DNA from: Bradyrhizobium elkanii USDA 76
GTDB lineage: Bacteria; Pseudomonadota; Alphaproteobacteria; Rhizobiales; Xanthobacteraceae
DNA: 64,000 bases
Assembly: GCF_023278185.1 (NCBI RefSeq)
Contig: NZ_CP066356.1
Location: forward strand, 7,866,001 to 7,930,000
Direction of reading: 5' to 3'
Made by a program: the position numbers and the translations under genes. The notes under the pieces were generated by a model. That model was not told where the DNA came from and did not search any database. It worked only from the letters and a program-made list of their open reading frames with translations. The number at the start of each line of letters is the position of its first letter. The stretch's first letter is position 1. Shown piece after piece: positions 35,226 to 43,574 of this stretch.

Positions 35226-36137
35226 TCACGAATACGGATTGATCAGCTTCTGCTGCTCGGTGGCGTGACGGACCAGGAGGTCGATGAAGGTGCGGACCTT
35301 CGCCGAGAGATGATGGCGGTGCGGATAGACTGCGTTCATCGTGAGCTCGACCGGCCGGTATTCGGGCAGCAGGCGGACCAGTTGTCCCGACTCCAGCTCG
35401 TCGCGGACCAGGAAGCCGGCCGCGAGGAAGACACCGACGCCGGCCAGCGCCGCGAGCTTCAGGGTCTCGCCGCTGTTGGAAATCAGATTTCCGGAGACGC
35501 GCACCGCGGCCGGCGTGCCCTTGCGGTCGGCGAAGCGCCACTCGTCGCCATAGGGATAGTTGGCGTGACGCATGCAGTTGCGCGCGGAGAGGTCGGCCAG
35601 CAGCGTTGGCTTGCCATGCTGCTCGATATAGCCGTGCGAGCAGCACAGCACGTGGCGCCAGGTCGCGATGGTGCGCACGATCAGGCTGGAGTCCGGCGGC
35701 GGCACCATCCGCACGGCGAGATCGTAATTCTCGTCGATCAGATCGGCATTGCGCTCGCCGATCGTGAGATCGACCTTGACCTCGGGATAGCTCGCCAGAA
35801 ATTCGGCGACCGCGGGCGACAGGAACTGGACGAGATGGGTGTTGGTGAAGATCCGCAGCGTGCCGCGCGGCACCGATTGCTGGGCGCCCGCGATGTCGTC
35901 GGCCTGCTCGATGTCGGCGAGGATCTGGACGCAGCGATCGTAATAGGCCTGGCCGACCTCGGTGAGGCTGACCTTGCGCGTGGTGCGGTTGAGCAGCCGG
36001 GCGCCGAGCCGGTCCTCCAGCGACTGCACGTGGTTGCTCACCGTGGTCGTGGACATGTTGAGCTTGCGGCCGGCGGCGGAGAACCCGCCGGAATCCACGA
36101 CCCGGACGAAGGCGGTCAGGCTGGTCAGGCGATCCAT
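35226..36137 (-). CDS. LysR-family transcriptional regulator
   Basis: A 303-residue LysR regulator with the helix-turn-helix GFSAAGRKLNMSTTTVSNHV followed by QSLEDRLGARLLNRTTRKVSL, and an effector domain with YDLAVRMVPPPDSSLIVRT. It belongs to the CrgA-like subgroup. It is divergent from an EmrA/EmrB-type efflux pair, and ATTATCA half-sites occur both in the shared gap and ahead of the emrB-like gene, so it probably controls efflux in response to a toxic compound. Confidence 0.92.
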   Translation of the reverse strand: MDRLTSLTAFVRVVDSGGFSAAGRKLNMSTTTVSNHVQSLEDRLGARLLNRTTRKVSLTEVGQAYYDRCVQILADIEQADDIAGAQQSVPRGTLRIFTNTHLVQFLSPAVAEFLASYPEVKVDLTIGERNADLIDENYDLAVRMVPPPDSSLIVRTIATWRHVLCCSHGYIEQHGKPTLLADLSARNCMRHANYPYGDEWRFADRKGTPAAVRVSGNLISNSGETLKLAALAGVGVFLAAGFLVRDELESGQLVRLLPEYRPVELTMNAVYPHRHHLSAKVRTFIDLLVRHATEQQKLINPYS

Positions 36138-36151
36138 TCGGCAAGGTCCGG

Positions 36152-36199
36152 ATTATCAGCGCTGGCTTGATAATGCTTCCAGTTTTGTCGGGATTATCA
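36152..36199. promoter_or_regulatory. LysR-type operator cluster (ATTATCA half-sites)
   Basis: ATTATCA (36152-36158) and TGATAAT (36168-36174) form a 7-bp perfect inverted repeat with a 9-base spacer; a third ATTATCA lies at 36193-36199. They lie in the gap between lysR and the divergent HlyD gene. Confidence 0.6.
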
Positions 36200-36280
36200 C
36201 AGCGCGGAGGACATTGCATCTAAGGGGCCATGCTGGGCGCCCTTTCTGGAAGGACGCAAATGTTCGAGCCGGAGGATGTC

Positions 36281-37429
36281 ATGTCGACCACCACTTATGT
36301 CCCTGAAGAATCGGCCAAAATCGGTCTCCGCCCGTCGCGGAAAACGGTCAAGCGGGTGACGCTCGGGCTCGCCGCAATCATCGGCGCCGCCGTGGCAGCC
36401 GACTTTGGCTACGACTACGTCACCACCGGCCGCTACCTCGAAACCACCGACGACGCCTATGTGAAGGCGGACTCCACGATCATCGCCCCGAAGGTCTCGG
36501 GCTACATCGCCCGCGTGCTGGTCACCGACAACCAGCCGGTGAAGGCCGGCCAGCTGCTGGCCGAGATCGACGACCGCGATTACCGCACCGCGCTCGGCCA
36601 GGCCAAGGCCGATGTCGACGCCGCCACAGCCTCGGTGCGCAACCTCGATGCCCAGCTCGAACTGCAGCAGCCGATCATCGACCAGAGCACGGCCGACGTC
36701 ACCGCCGCCGAGGCCAACCTGAAATTCGCCCAGGAAGAGCAGACCCGCTACGACGGGCTGATGAAGTCCGGCTCCGGGACCATTCAGCGCGCGCAACAGA
36801 CCGACGCGGCGCTGCGGGCCAACACCGCGCAATTGCAGCACGCGAGGTCGGCGCTGTCGGCGGCGCAACGCAAGGTCGACGTGTTGACCACGCAGCGCGC
36901 CCAGGCCGCAGCGCAGGTGGACCGCGCTCGCGCGGTCGAACAGCAGGCCGAGCTCAACCTGTCCTACGCGCGGATCACCGCGCCGGTCGACGGCACGGTC
37001 GGCGCCCGCACGCTGCGCGTCGGGCAATATGTGCAGGCCGGCACCCAGCTGATGGCGGTGGTGCCGCTCGATGCGGTCTATGTGGTCGCCAATTTCAAGG
37101 AGACGCAGCTGACCCATGTGCGCAACGGCCAGCCGGTCGAGCTCACCGTCGACAGTTTTCGCGGCACCACACTGAAGGGCCATGTCGACAGCCTGTCGCC
37201 GGCCAGCGGCCTCGAATTCGCGCTGCTGCCGCCCGACAACGCCACCGGCAATTTCACCAAGATCGTGCAGCGCGTGCCGGTGAAGATCGTGCTCGACGAT
37301 CACAGCCTCACCGGATTGCTGCGCCCGGGCATGTCGGCGATCCCGACCGTCAACACCAAGGCAACGGTGCTGGCCGAGCGCAAAGAGAAGCGGCGGCTGG
37401 CGTCGGCAACGCGGGCGAACGGCGGGTAA
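36281..37429 (+). CDS. HlyD/EmrA-type membrane fusion protein
   Basis: A 382-residue periplasmic adaptor of a drug-efflux pump. One membrane anchor (VTLGLAAIIGAAVAADFGYDY) is followed by the first barrel half (TTDDAYVKADSTIIAPKVSGYI), a lipoyl-like half with VKAGQLLAEIDDRDY, a long alanine/glutamine-rich coiled-coil hairpin, and the returning strands ARITAPVDGTVGARTLRVGQ. It links an inner-membrane MFS pump to an outer-membrane channel. GGAGGA lies just before the ATG at 36281; an ATG at 36260 is also possible. Its pump partner is the MFS gene at 37906, with a terminator and a repeat in between. Confidence 0.9.
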   Translation: MSTTTYVPEESAKIGLRPSRKTVKRVTLGLAAIIGAAVAADFGYDYVTTGRYLETTDDAYVKADSTIIAPKVSGYIARVLVTDNQPVKAGQLLAEIDDRDYRTALGQAKADVDAATASVRNLDAQLELQQPIIDQSTADVTAAEANLKFAQEEQTRYDGLMKSGSGTIQRAQQTDAALRANTAQLQHARSALSAAQRKVDVLTTQRAQAAAQVDRARAVEQQAELNLSYARITAPVDGTVGARTLRVGQYVQAGTQLMAVVPLDAVYVVANFKETQLTHVRNGQPVELTVDSFRGTTLKGHVDSLSPASGLEFALLPPDNATGNFTKIVQRVPVKIVLDDHSLTGLLRPGMSAIPTVNTKATVLAERKEKRRLASATRANGG

Positions 37430-37456
37430 CGCCGAGAGTTACTACGACTGGCCTCG

Positions 37457-37494
37457 CGCGATCGATCACCCACGCGGTGGTCGATCGCGTTTTC
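37457..37494 (+). terminator. Rho-independent terminator after the HlyD gene
   Basis: A 14-bp stem (CGCGATCGATCACC with GGTGGTCGATCGCG, one G-U pair) and a 5-base loop are followed directly by TTTTCTT. It lies 28 bases after the stop. Confidence 0.85.
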
Positions 37495-37519
37495 TTCGTT
37501 CCGCGATCACAGGCGGAAG

Positions 37520-37707
37520 GGCTCCCTCCCCCCTTGCGGGGGAGGGTGGGGAGAGGGGTACCACTTGCGCTGACGTTTGTTGGTTAGCGGACGCTTCTGC
37601 CGCTGGTAGCGCGTCGGCAGGATTTGGAGCAGCTCGCACAAACTTCTGACTTCAGCGCCCGGGGCCACCCCTCTCCCCACCCCTCCCCCGCAAGGGGGGA
37701 GGGAGCC
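37520..37707. repeat. 188-bp palindromic element between the efflux genes
   Basis: The arms, starting GCTCCCTCCCCCCTTGCGGG, are inverted copies over about 39 bp with one indel. It belongs to the CTCTCCCC family and has no coding capacity. It separates the HlyD gene and the MFS gene, which in EmrAB systems are normally adjacent. Confidence 0.85.
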
Positions 37708-37809
37708 TGAGAGTTGTGCTCACCTCACCAGTCGTGATCATGCAGACCAAACGCTGCGTCGTACCGCTGGCCGCAGCGCGGTCGCAGCCGCGCTTACCGC
37801 CACCGGCCG

Positions 37810-37857
37810 ATTATCAATCACTGCCGGACAATCCTTCCGCTCTTTCCCGGATTATCG
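37810..37857 (+). promoter_or_regulatory. ATTATC half-sites upstream of the MFS efflux gene
   Basis: ATTATCA at 37810-37816 and ATTATCG at 37851-37857 match the half-sites beside the divergent lysR gene 1.7 kb away, suggesting that the same LysR protein acts here. Confidence 0.45.
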
Positions 37858-37905
37858 AAACCGGGCGCCTAATACATCTTGCATGGGCCAGCAAGGACGA
37901 CCTCG

Positions 37906-39522
37906 ATGACCGCACTTCAGCCCACAGCCGACGCAGCGAACGCCGCCGCGCTCCCCGCCCCCGCATCGCCGTCGGCGCCGGCTATCCCCACGAAAACCTG
38001 GATCGCGGTGATCGGGGCGACGCTCGGCGCGTTCATGGCGGTGCTCAACATCCAGATCGTCAACGCCTCGCTCGCCGATGTGCAGGGCGCGATCGGCGCA
38101 GGGATCGACGACGGCGGCTGGATCTCGACCTCCTATCTGATCGCCGAGATCGTGGTGATCCCGCTCTCCGGCTGGCTCGCACAGGTGTTCTCGGTGCGCA
38201 TCTATCTGCTCACCAACGCCGCCCTGTTCCTGGTGTTCTCGGCGGCGTGCGCGCTGGCGCAGGACCTGCCGCAGATGATTGCGCTGCGCGCCGTGCAAGG
38301 CTTCACCGGCGGCGTGCTGATCCCGATGGCGTTCACGCTGATCATCACGCTGCTGCCGAAGGCCAAGCAGCCGATCGGACTGGCGCTGTTCGCGCTGTCG
38401 GCGACGTTCGCGCCGGCGATCGGCCCGACCATCGGCGGCTATCTCACCGAGAACTGGGGCTGGCAGTACATCTTCTATGTCAACCTGGTGCCGGGCGCGG
38501 TGATGATCGCGATGCTGTACGTCTCGCTCGATCCGAGCCCGATGAAGCTGTCGCTGATCCGCCACGGCGACTGGCTCGGCATCATCACCATGGCGATCGG
38601 CCTCGCCGCGCTGCAGACCGTGCTGGAGGAAGGCAACAAGGACGACTGGTTCGGCTCGCCCTTCGTCGTCCGCCTGTCGGTGATCGCTGCCGTCGCGCTG
38701 GTCGCCTTCCTGATCGTCGAATTCACCGTCGAGAAGCCGCTGCTCAATCTGCGCCTGCTCGCCCGCCGCAATTTCGGCTTCGGCATGCTGGCCAACTTCC
38801 TGCTCGGCATCGCGCTGTACGGCTCGGTGTTCATCCTGCCGCAGTACCTGTCGCGCATCCAGGGCTACAACGCCGAGCAGATCGGCATGGTGCTGGCATG
38901 GACCGGGCTGCCGCAGCTGGTGCTGATCCCGCTGGTGCCGCGGCTGATGCAGCGCTTCGATCCGCGCATCATCATCAGCGTCGGCTTCGCGCTGTTCGCC
39001 GGCTCCAACTTCATGAACATCTTCATGACCAACGACTATGCCACCGACCAGCTGTTCTGGCCCAACATCGTCCGTGCGATCGGCCAGGCGCTGGTGATGG
39101 CGCCGCTGTCGGCGGTTGCGACCGCGGGCATCGAGCTGGAGAACGCGGGCTCGGCCTCCGCGCTGTTCAACATGATGCGCAACCTCGGCGGCGCCGTCGG
39201 CATCGCCGTGCTGCAGACGCTGCTGACCAAGCGCGAGCAATATCATTCCAACGTGCTGATGCAGTCGGTCTCGCTGCTGGAACAGGCCACGCGCAGCCGG
39301 ATTGAGCAGCTGACGCAGTATTTCATGAACCACGGCGTCGCCGACCAGGCCACGGCCGCCCACCGCGCTATCGCGGCGATCGGCAAGGTGGTGCAGAAGC
39401 AGGCCTACATCCTCGCCTTCAGTGATACCTTCTATCTGCTCGGCGTCGCGCTGATCATCGCACTGGCGGCGACACTGTTCCTGAAGAAGCCGGGCCAGCT
39501 CGCTGGCGGCGGTGCGCACTAA
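37906..39522 (+). CDS. DHA2-family MFS efflux pump (EmrB-like)
   Basis: A 538-residue, 14-helix major facilitator of the drug:proton antiporter-2 group. Near the N-terminus are FMAVLNIQIVNASLADVQ and GGWISTSYLIAEIVVIPLSG (motifs of helices 1-2); then ALRAVQGFTGGVLIPMAF and the antiporter motif region APAIGPTIGGYL. It exports a toxic compound in exchange for protons, with the HlyD-type adaptor encoded upstream. The ATG at 37906 follows AAGGA by 8 bases. A small AhpD-like gene follows at 27 bp. Confidence 0.92.
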   Translation: MTALQPTADAANAAALPAPASPSAPAIPTKTWIAVIGATLGAFMAVLNIQIVNASLADVQGAIGAGIDDGGWISTSYLIAEIVVIPLSGWLAQVFSVRIYLLTNAALFLVFSAACALAQDLPQMIALRAVQGFTGGVLIPMAFTLIITLLPKAKQPIGLALFALSATFAPAIGPTIGGYLTENWGWQYIFYVNLVPGAVMIAMLYVSLDPSPMKLSLIRHGDWLGIITMAIGLAALQTVLEEGNKDDWFGSPFVVRLSVIAAVALVAFLIVEFTVEKPLLNLRLLARRNFGFGMLANFLLGIALYGSVFILPQYLSRIQGYNAEQIGMVLAWTGLPQLVLIPLVPRLMQRFDPRIIISVGFALFAGSNFMNIFMTNDYATDQLFWPNIVRAIGQALVMAPLSAVATAGIELENAGSASALFNMMRNLGGAVGIAVLQTLLTKREQYHSNVLMQSVSLLEQATRSRIEQLTQYFMNHGVADQATAAHRAIAAIGKVVQKQAYILAFSDTFYLLGVALIIALAATLFLKKPGQLAGGGAH

Positions 39523-39549
39523 CCCAAACCACGACCACGGAGAACGACC

Positions 39550-40008
39550 ATGAAGCCTCGCATGAATTTCTACCAGGCCGCACCCGAGACCATCAAAGCG
39601 CTGGTCGCGGTGGAGAACCAGATCGCTGCGAGCGGCCTCGAGCAATCGCTGATCGAGCTGGTCAAGACCCGCGCCTCGCAGATCAACGGCTGCGCCTACT
39701 GCATCAACATGCACACCGAGGACGCCCGCAAGCATGGCGAGACCGAGCAGCGGCTTTATCTGCTCAACGCCTGGCGCGAATCCCCGCTCTACAGCGAGCG
39801 CGAGCGCGCGGCGCTGGCCTGGACCGAAGCGTTGACGCTGGTGTCCGAGACGCACGCACCGGACGCCGACTATGAAGCCGTGCGCGCCCAGTTCTCCGAC
39901 AGCGAGCTCGTCAACCTGACCACGCTGATCGGCGCGATCAACGCCTGGAACCGGATCGCGATCGGCTTCCGCGCACTGCATCCGGTGAAGGCGAAGGCGG
40001 CGGCGTGA
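39550..40008 (+). CDS. AhpD-like carboxymuconolactone decarboxylase family protein
   Basis: A 152-residue all-helical protein of the AhpD/CMD family. The redox motif CAYCINMH (two Cys and a His), followed by the acidic residue in TEDARKHGE, is typical of alkylhydroperoxidase-type members rather than true decarboxylases. It probably reduces peroxides or reactive electrophiles. It is 27 bp after the EmrB-like gene, preceded by GGAGAAC, so it is co-transcribed with the pump and may detoxify the pump's substrate. Confidence 0.9.
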   Translation: MKPRMNFYQAAPETIKALVAVENQIAASGLEQSLIELVKTRASQINGCAYCINMHTEDARKHGETEQRLYLLNAWRESPLYSERERAALAWTEALTLVSETHAPDADYEAVRAQFSDSELVNLTTLIGAINAWNRIAIGFRALHPVKAKAAA

Positions 40009-40035
40009 GGACCATACTCTCCGCCATCTATTCCG

Positions 40036-40144
40036 CTGTCATGCCCCGCTTCATGCGGGGCATCCAGTACGCCGCGACGCCTCGACTCAAGCACCGCAGT
40101 CTCTGGAATACTGGATCGCCCGGTCGCGCCGGGCGATGACAGCG
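40036..40144. repeat. Palindromic repeat (GTCATGCCCCGC / GGGCGATGAC)
   Basis: It starts CTGTCATGCCCCGCTTCATG and ends CCGGGCGATGACAG. The same element occurs in the opposite orientation at 62622-62728, with matching centre (CCAGTA, CCGCG, CTCTGGAATACTGGATC). Confidence 0.85.
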
Positions 40145-40162
40145 TAAAGTGCGGCAACGGTC

Positions 40163-41023
40163 CTAAACCGCCGTCGCGCGGGCGAACTCGATGTAGATCT
40201 CGCGCAGGCGGTCGGTGATCGGGCCGACCTTGCCGCCTCCGATCTTCTTGCCGTCGATCGCGACCACGCCCTGCACGAACACGGAAGCGCTGGTGATGAA
40301 GGCTTCCTTGGCCGCGAGCGCTTCCTCGACCGTGAAGGTGCGCTCCTCGATGCGCAGCTGGCGCTCCTCGGCGAGCTTGACCACGGCCTTGCGGGTGCAG
40401 CCAGGCAGGATCTCGTTGCCGTTCTGCCGGGTCACGATGACATCGTCGTGGGTGACGATGAAGGACGAGGACGAGCCGCCCTCGGTGACCTTGCCGTCCT
40501 CGATCATCCAGGCTTCGCCGGCGCCGGCCGCGGCGGCCGCCTGCTTGGCCAGCACCTGCGCGAGCAGCGCCACGCTCTTGATGTCGCGCCGTTCCCAGCG
40601 GATGTCGGGCACCGTGATGACGTTGATGCCGGTCTTGGCCGAGGGCGCGTTGATGATGTCCTTTTCCGAGGTGAACATCACGAGGGTCGGCTTGACGTCG
40701 GCCTTCGGGAAGGCGAAGTCGCGGCCCTTGTCGGCGCCGCGGGTGACCTCGAGATAGACCATGCCGTTGACGAGGTCGTTGCGCGCAACCAGCTCCTTCT
40801 GGATCTCCTCGATCCGCTCCAGCGTCTCCGGCAACGCGAGCTGGATCTCGCCGACCGAACGCTTGAGCCGCGCCAGATGCGAGGCGTTGTCGATCAGCTT
40901 GCCCTCGAGCACCGCCGCCACCTCGTAGATGCCGTCGGCGAACAGGAATCCGCGGTCGAACACCGAGACCTTGGCCTCCGAATGCGGCACGAACGAGCCG
41001 TTGACGTAAGCGATCTTTTCCAC
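40163..41023 (-). CDS. dat: D-amino-acid aminotransferase
   Basis: A 286-residue PLP fold-type IV aminotransferase. Landmarks are FDRGFLFADGIYEV (substrate-side Arg), the PLP lysine in RRDIKSVALL (Lys149), the cofactor Glu in VTEGGSSSSF and ITSASVFVQGVV. These match D-amino-acid transaminases more than branched-chain ones; they interconvert D-alanine and D-glutamate for cell-wall precursors. The start is a GTG at 41023, with AGGAG 8 bases before it; no ATG fits. It may be co-transcribed behind the glutamate-type ABC operon, but a strong hairpin lies between. Confidence 0.88.
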   Translation of the reverse strand: MEKIAYVNGSFVPHSEAKVSVFDRGFLFADGIYEVAAVLEGKLIDNASHLARLKRSVGEIQLALPETLERIEEIQKELVARNDLVNGMVYLEVTRGADKGRDFAFPKADVKPTLVMFTSEKDIINAPSAKTGINVITVPDIRWERRDIKSVALLAQVLAKQAAAAAGAGEAWMIEDGKVTEGGSSSSFIVTHDDVIVTRQNGNEILPGCTRKAVVKLAEERQLRIEERTFTVEEALAAKEAFITSASVFVQGVVAIDGKKIGGGKVGPITDRLREIYIEFARATAV

Positions 41024-41129
41024 GCGAGTTCTCCTGCGGACGAAGGGGGTTTCAGGCCTTCGTATACGCAAATTGTTGACGGGGGAAAACCCTCCCGACG
41101 GCGCCCGTGAACTGCGTAACTCCACTACC

Positions 41130-41169
41130 GTCACCCCGCGCAAAGGCTCCGCCTTTGCGCGGGGATGAC
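41130..41169. terminator. Strong 13-bp hairpin between the ABC operon and dat
   Basis: CCCCGCGCAAAGG-CTCCG-CCTTTGCGCGGGG is perfect and is flanked by GTCA and TGAC, so it also fits a short palindromic repeat. It follows the stop of the ABC ATPase gene (minus strand) and probably terminates that operon. Confidence 0.65.
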
Positions 41170-41192
41170 GGGTTTGGCCGATGCGCAGCCCC

Positions 41193-41924
41193 TCAGTGCT
41201 GCAGGATCTTCGACAAGAACTTCTGCGCGCGGTCGCTGCGGGGCGTGCCGAAGAAGTCGGCCTTCTTGGCGTCCTCGACGATCTCGCCGCGGTCCATGAA
41301 GATGACGCGATCGGCGACCTTGTTGGCAAAACCCATTTCGTGGGTCACGACCATCATGGTCATGCCCTCGCGGGCGAGGTCGACCATCACGTCGAGCACC
41401 TCGCTGATCATTTCCGGGTCGAGCGCCGAGGTCGGCTCGTCGAACAGCATCGCGATCGGATCCATCGCCAGCGCCCGCGCGATCGCGACGCGCTGCTGCT
41501 GGCCGCCGGACAACTCCGCCGGAAACTTCTTGGCATGATCCTTCAGCCCGACGCGCTCCAAAAGCTTCATGCCCTTGGCGGTGGCGTCCTCAGCCTTGCG
41601 GCCGAGCACCTTCTCCTGCGCGAGGCGGAGATTGTCGATGATCCGTAAGTGCGGAAACAGTTCGAAGTGCTGGAACACCATGCCGACGCGCGAGCGCAGC
41701 TTCGGCAAATCGGTCTTGGGATCGTTGACCTTGACGCCGTCGAGCGTGATGTCGCCGCCCTGGATCGGTTCCAGCGCGTTGACGCATTTGATCAGGGTGG
41801 ACTTGCCCGAGCCGGACGGACCGCAGACCACCACCACCTCGCCCTTGGCGACGCTGGTGGTGCAGTCCTTCAGCACCTGGAAGGACGGCCCGTACCATTT
41901 ATTGACGTGGTTGATCTCGATCAT
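41193..41924 (-). CDS. gltL: Amino-acid ABC transporter, ATP-binding subunit
   Basis: A 243-residue ABC ATPase of the polar amino acid class (GltL/GlnQ size and pattern). Walker A is [10 protein letters not shown], the signature is [15 protein letters not shown], Walker B is [12 protein letters not shown], and the switch His is in VVTHEMGFA. It powers uptake by the permeases encoded just upstream. A short palindromic repeat lies between it and the gltK-like gene, which is 69 bp away. Confidence 0.92.
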   Translation of the reverse strand: MIEINHVNKWYGPSFQVLKDCTTSVAKGEVVVVCGPSGSGKSTLIKCVNALEPIQGGDITLDGVKVNDPKTDLPKLRSRVGMVFQHFELFPHLRIIDNLRLAQEKVLGRKAEDATAKGMKLLERVGLKDHAKKFPAELSGGQQQRVAIARALAMDPIAMLFDEPTSALDPEMISEVLDVMVDLAREGMTMMVVTHEMGFANKVADRVIFMDRGEIVEDAKKADFFGTPRSDRAQKFLSKILQH

Positions 41925-41947
41925 GATGGCTCAGCTTTTTTGTTTAG

Positions 41948-41992
41948 GCATGACCTTGTCGGAAAACCGGTTCCCACTTTTCCGGGTCATGC
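41948..41992. repeat. Short palindromic repeat (GCATGA...TCATGC)
   Basis: GCATGACC and GGGTCATGC are inverted ends around a shared core AAAACCGGTTCCCACTTTT. Related copies are at 50738-50785 and 59066-59114. It lies between the permease and ATPase genes of one operon. Confidence 0.75.
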
Positions 41993-41993
41993 C

Positions 41994-42692
41994 TCAGCGA
42001 ACGATGGCGATCCGCGCCTGCAGGCGGCGAACGCCGTAGGACGCGACACAGGAAATGACGAAGTAGACCAGCGCGGCGAACAGGTACATTTCGACCAGGC
42101 GGCCGTCGCGCTGCGCGACCTTGCTGGCGGCGCCGAGGAAATCCGGGATCGACAGCACATAGACCAGCGAGGTGTCCTGAAACAGCACGATGGTCTGCGT
42201 CAGCAGCACCGGCAGCATGTTGCGGAACGCCTGCGGCAGCACGACGTAGCGCATCGACTGCGCATAGGTCAGGCCGAGCGCGCTGGCCGCGGCCGGCTGC
42301 CCCTTCGAGATCGACTGGATGCCGGCGCGCATGATCTCGGAGAAATACGCCGCCTCGAACGCGATGAAGGTGATCAGCGACGAGGCGAAGGCGCCGACCG
42401 TGATCGGCCGCGACGCGCCGGTCAGCCACTGCCCGATATACGGCACCAGGAAGTAGAACCAGAAGATCACCAGCACCAGCGGCAGCGAGCGGATGAAGTC
42501 GACATAGAAGCCCGCGATGCGCCCGAGCACCTTGTAGCTCGATAGCCGCATCAGGGCGATCAGCGTGCCGAACACCAGGCCGCCGAACGCGGCGAGCGCG
42601 GTCAAGGTCAGCGTGAAGCGCATGCCCTCCAGGAACAGGTAGGGCAGCGAGCGGCGGATGACGTCGAAATCGAAACTGCCGATCATCGTCAT
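41994..42692 (-). CDS. gltK: Amino-acid ABC transporter permease (GltK-like)
   Basis: A 232-residue His/Glu/Gln-type permease with about five membrane helices. The EAA-type loop contacting the ATPase is SISKGQPAAASALGLTYAQS. The start ATG overlaps the stop of the preceding permease gene (ATGA, 42689-42692), so the two are translationally coupled. It forms the channel together with GltJ. Confidence 0.9.
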   Translation of the reverse strand: MTMIGSFDFDVIRRSLPYLFLEGMRFTLTLTALAAFGGLVFGTLIALMRLSSYKVLGRIAGFYVDFIRSLPLVLVIFWFYFLVPYIGQWLTGASRPITVGAFASSLITFIAFEAAYFSEIMRAGIQSISKGQPAAASALGLTYAQSMRYVVLPQAFRNMLPVLLTQTIVLFQDTSLVYVLSIPDFLGAASKVAQRDGRLVEMYLFAALVYFVISCVASYGVRRLQARIAIVR

Positions 42693-43420
42693 TTGCCCGT
42701 GATGTAGCCGGGGATCGCGACGTAGCGCTCGAGGAAGCGCATCGCGGTCACCACGACGAAATTGAGGAGCAGGTAGAGCACGGTCGCCGCCGTGAACGCC
42801 TCGAACACCTGGAACGAGAACTCCTGCATCGAGCGAGCCTGGCCGGTCAGTTCGATCAGGCCGATGGTGATGGCGACCGCGCTGTTCTTGATGGTGTTGA
42901 GGAATTCGGAGGTCAGCGGCGGCAGGATGATGCGGAATGCCATCGGCAGCAGCACGTAGCGATAGGTCTGCACCGTGGTGAGGCCGAGCGCGGTCGAGGC
43001 CTGCTTCTGCCCGCGCGGCAGCGAGGTGATGCCGGCCTGCAATTGCACGGCGACGCGCGCCGACATGAAGAAGCCGACGCCGATCGCGGCGGTCCAGAAC
43101 GGCGCGTTCGGCAACTGCTTCAGCCATAGCCCGGCCGACCGCGGCAACAGTTCGGGCAGCACGAAGAACCACAGGAACAGCTGCACCAAGAGCGGCATGT
43201 TGCGGAAGAACTCGACCCAGCAGAAGCCGATCCACGAGGCGGTCCGCGACGGCAGCGTGCGCAGCACGCCGATCACCGAGCCGGACACCAGCGCGATGAT
43301 CCAGGCCAGCACCGACACCTTGATGGTGACCACCAGCCCCGCCAACAGCAGGTCGAGATAGGTGCCGGTCCCCATCGGGTTCGGCTCAAGGAAGATGTGC
43401 CAGTTCCAATTGTAGTTCAC
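42689..43420 (-). CDS. gltJ: Amino-acid ABC transporter permease (GltJ-like)
   Basis: A 243-residue permease that pairs with the GltK-like protein. It starts MNYNWNWHIFLEPNP, as GltJ proteins do, and carries the EAA loop SLPRGQKQASTALGLTTVQT and several hydrophobic helices. It is separated from the binding-protein gene upstream by a 154-bp gap holding a strong hairpin, which would let the binding protein be made in excess. Confidence 0.9.
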   Translation of the reverse strand: MNYNWNWHIFLEPNPMGTGTYLDLLLAGLVVTIKVSVLAWIIALVSGSVIGVLRTLPSRTASWIGFCWVEFFRNMPLLVQLFLWFFVLPELLPRSAGLWLKQLPNAPFWTAAIGVGFFMSARVAVQLQAGITSLPRGQKQASTALGLTTVQTYRYVLLPMAFRIILPPLTSEFLNTIKNSAVAITIGLIELTGQARSMQEFSFQVFEAFTAATVLYLLLNFVVVTAMRFLERYVAIPGYITGK

Positions 43421-43484
43421 AGGTCCCCCACGCGGCCGCGCCGGTCACGGCATTACGCCGGCATCGCGCGCGGCGTCCATGCAA

Positions 43485-43520
43485 ATGTCCGGCCATTCTC
43501 CTCCAAAAATGGCCGGACAT
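43485..43520 (-). terminator. Intercistronic hairpin between gltI and gltJ
   Basis: ATGTCCGGCCATT pairs perfectly over 13 bp with AATGGCCGGACAT across a 10-base loop. A second GC-rich hairpin lies nearby (about 43532-43557). It sits after the binding-protein gene in the direction of transcription and has no T-run, as expected for an mRNA-stabilising or attenuating element. Confidence 0.6.
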
Positions 43521-43574
43521 GCAAACTTTCAGGACCCGCCGCCGCGAGGCGGCAGGTCATACGCAGCAACGCGA

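Noticed and set aside
37852..39981. A 709-codon minus-strand frame
   Set aside because: Antisense to the EmrB-like and AhpD-like genes; composition (Arg, Asp, Gln, His) is that of a shadow frame.
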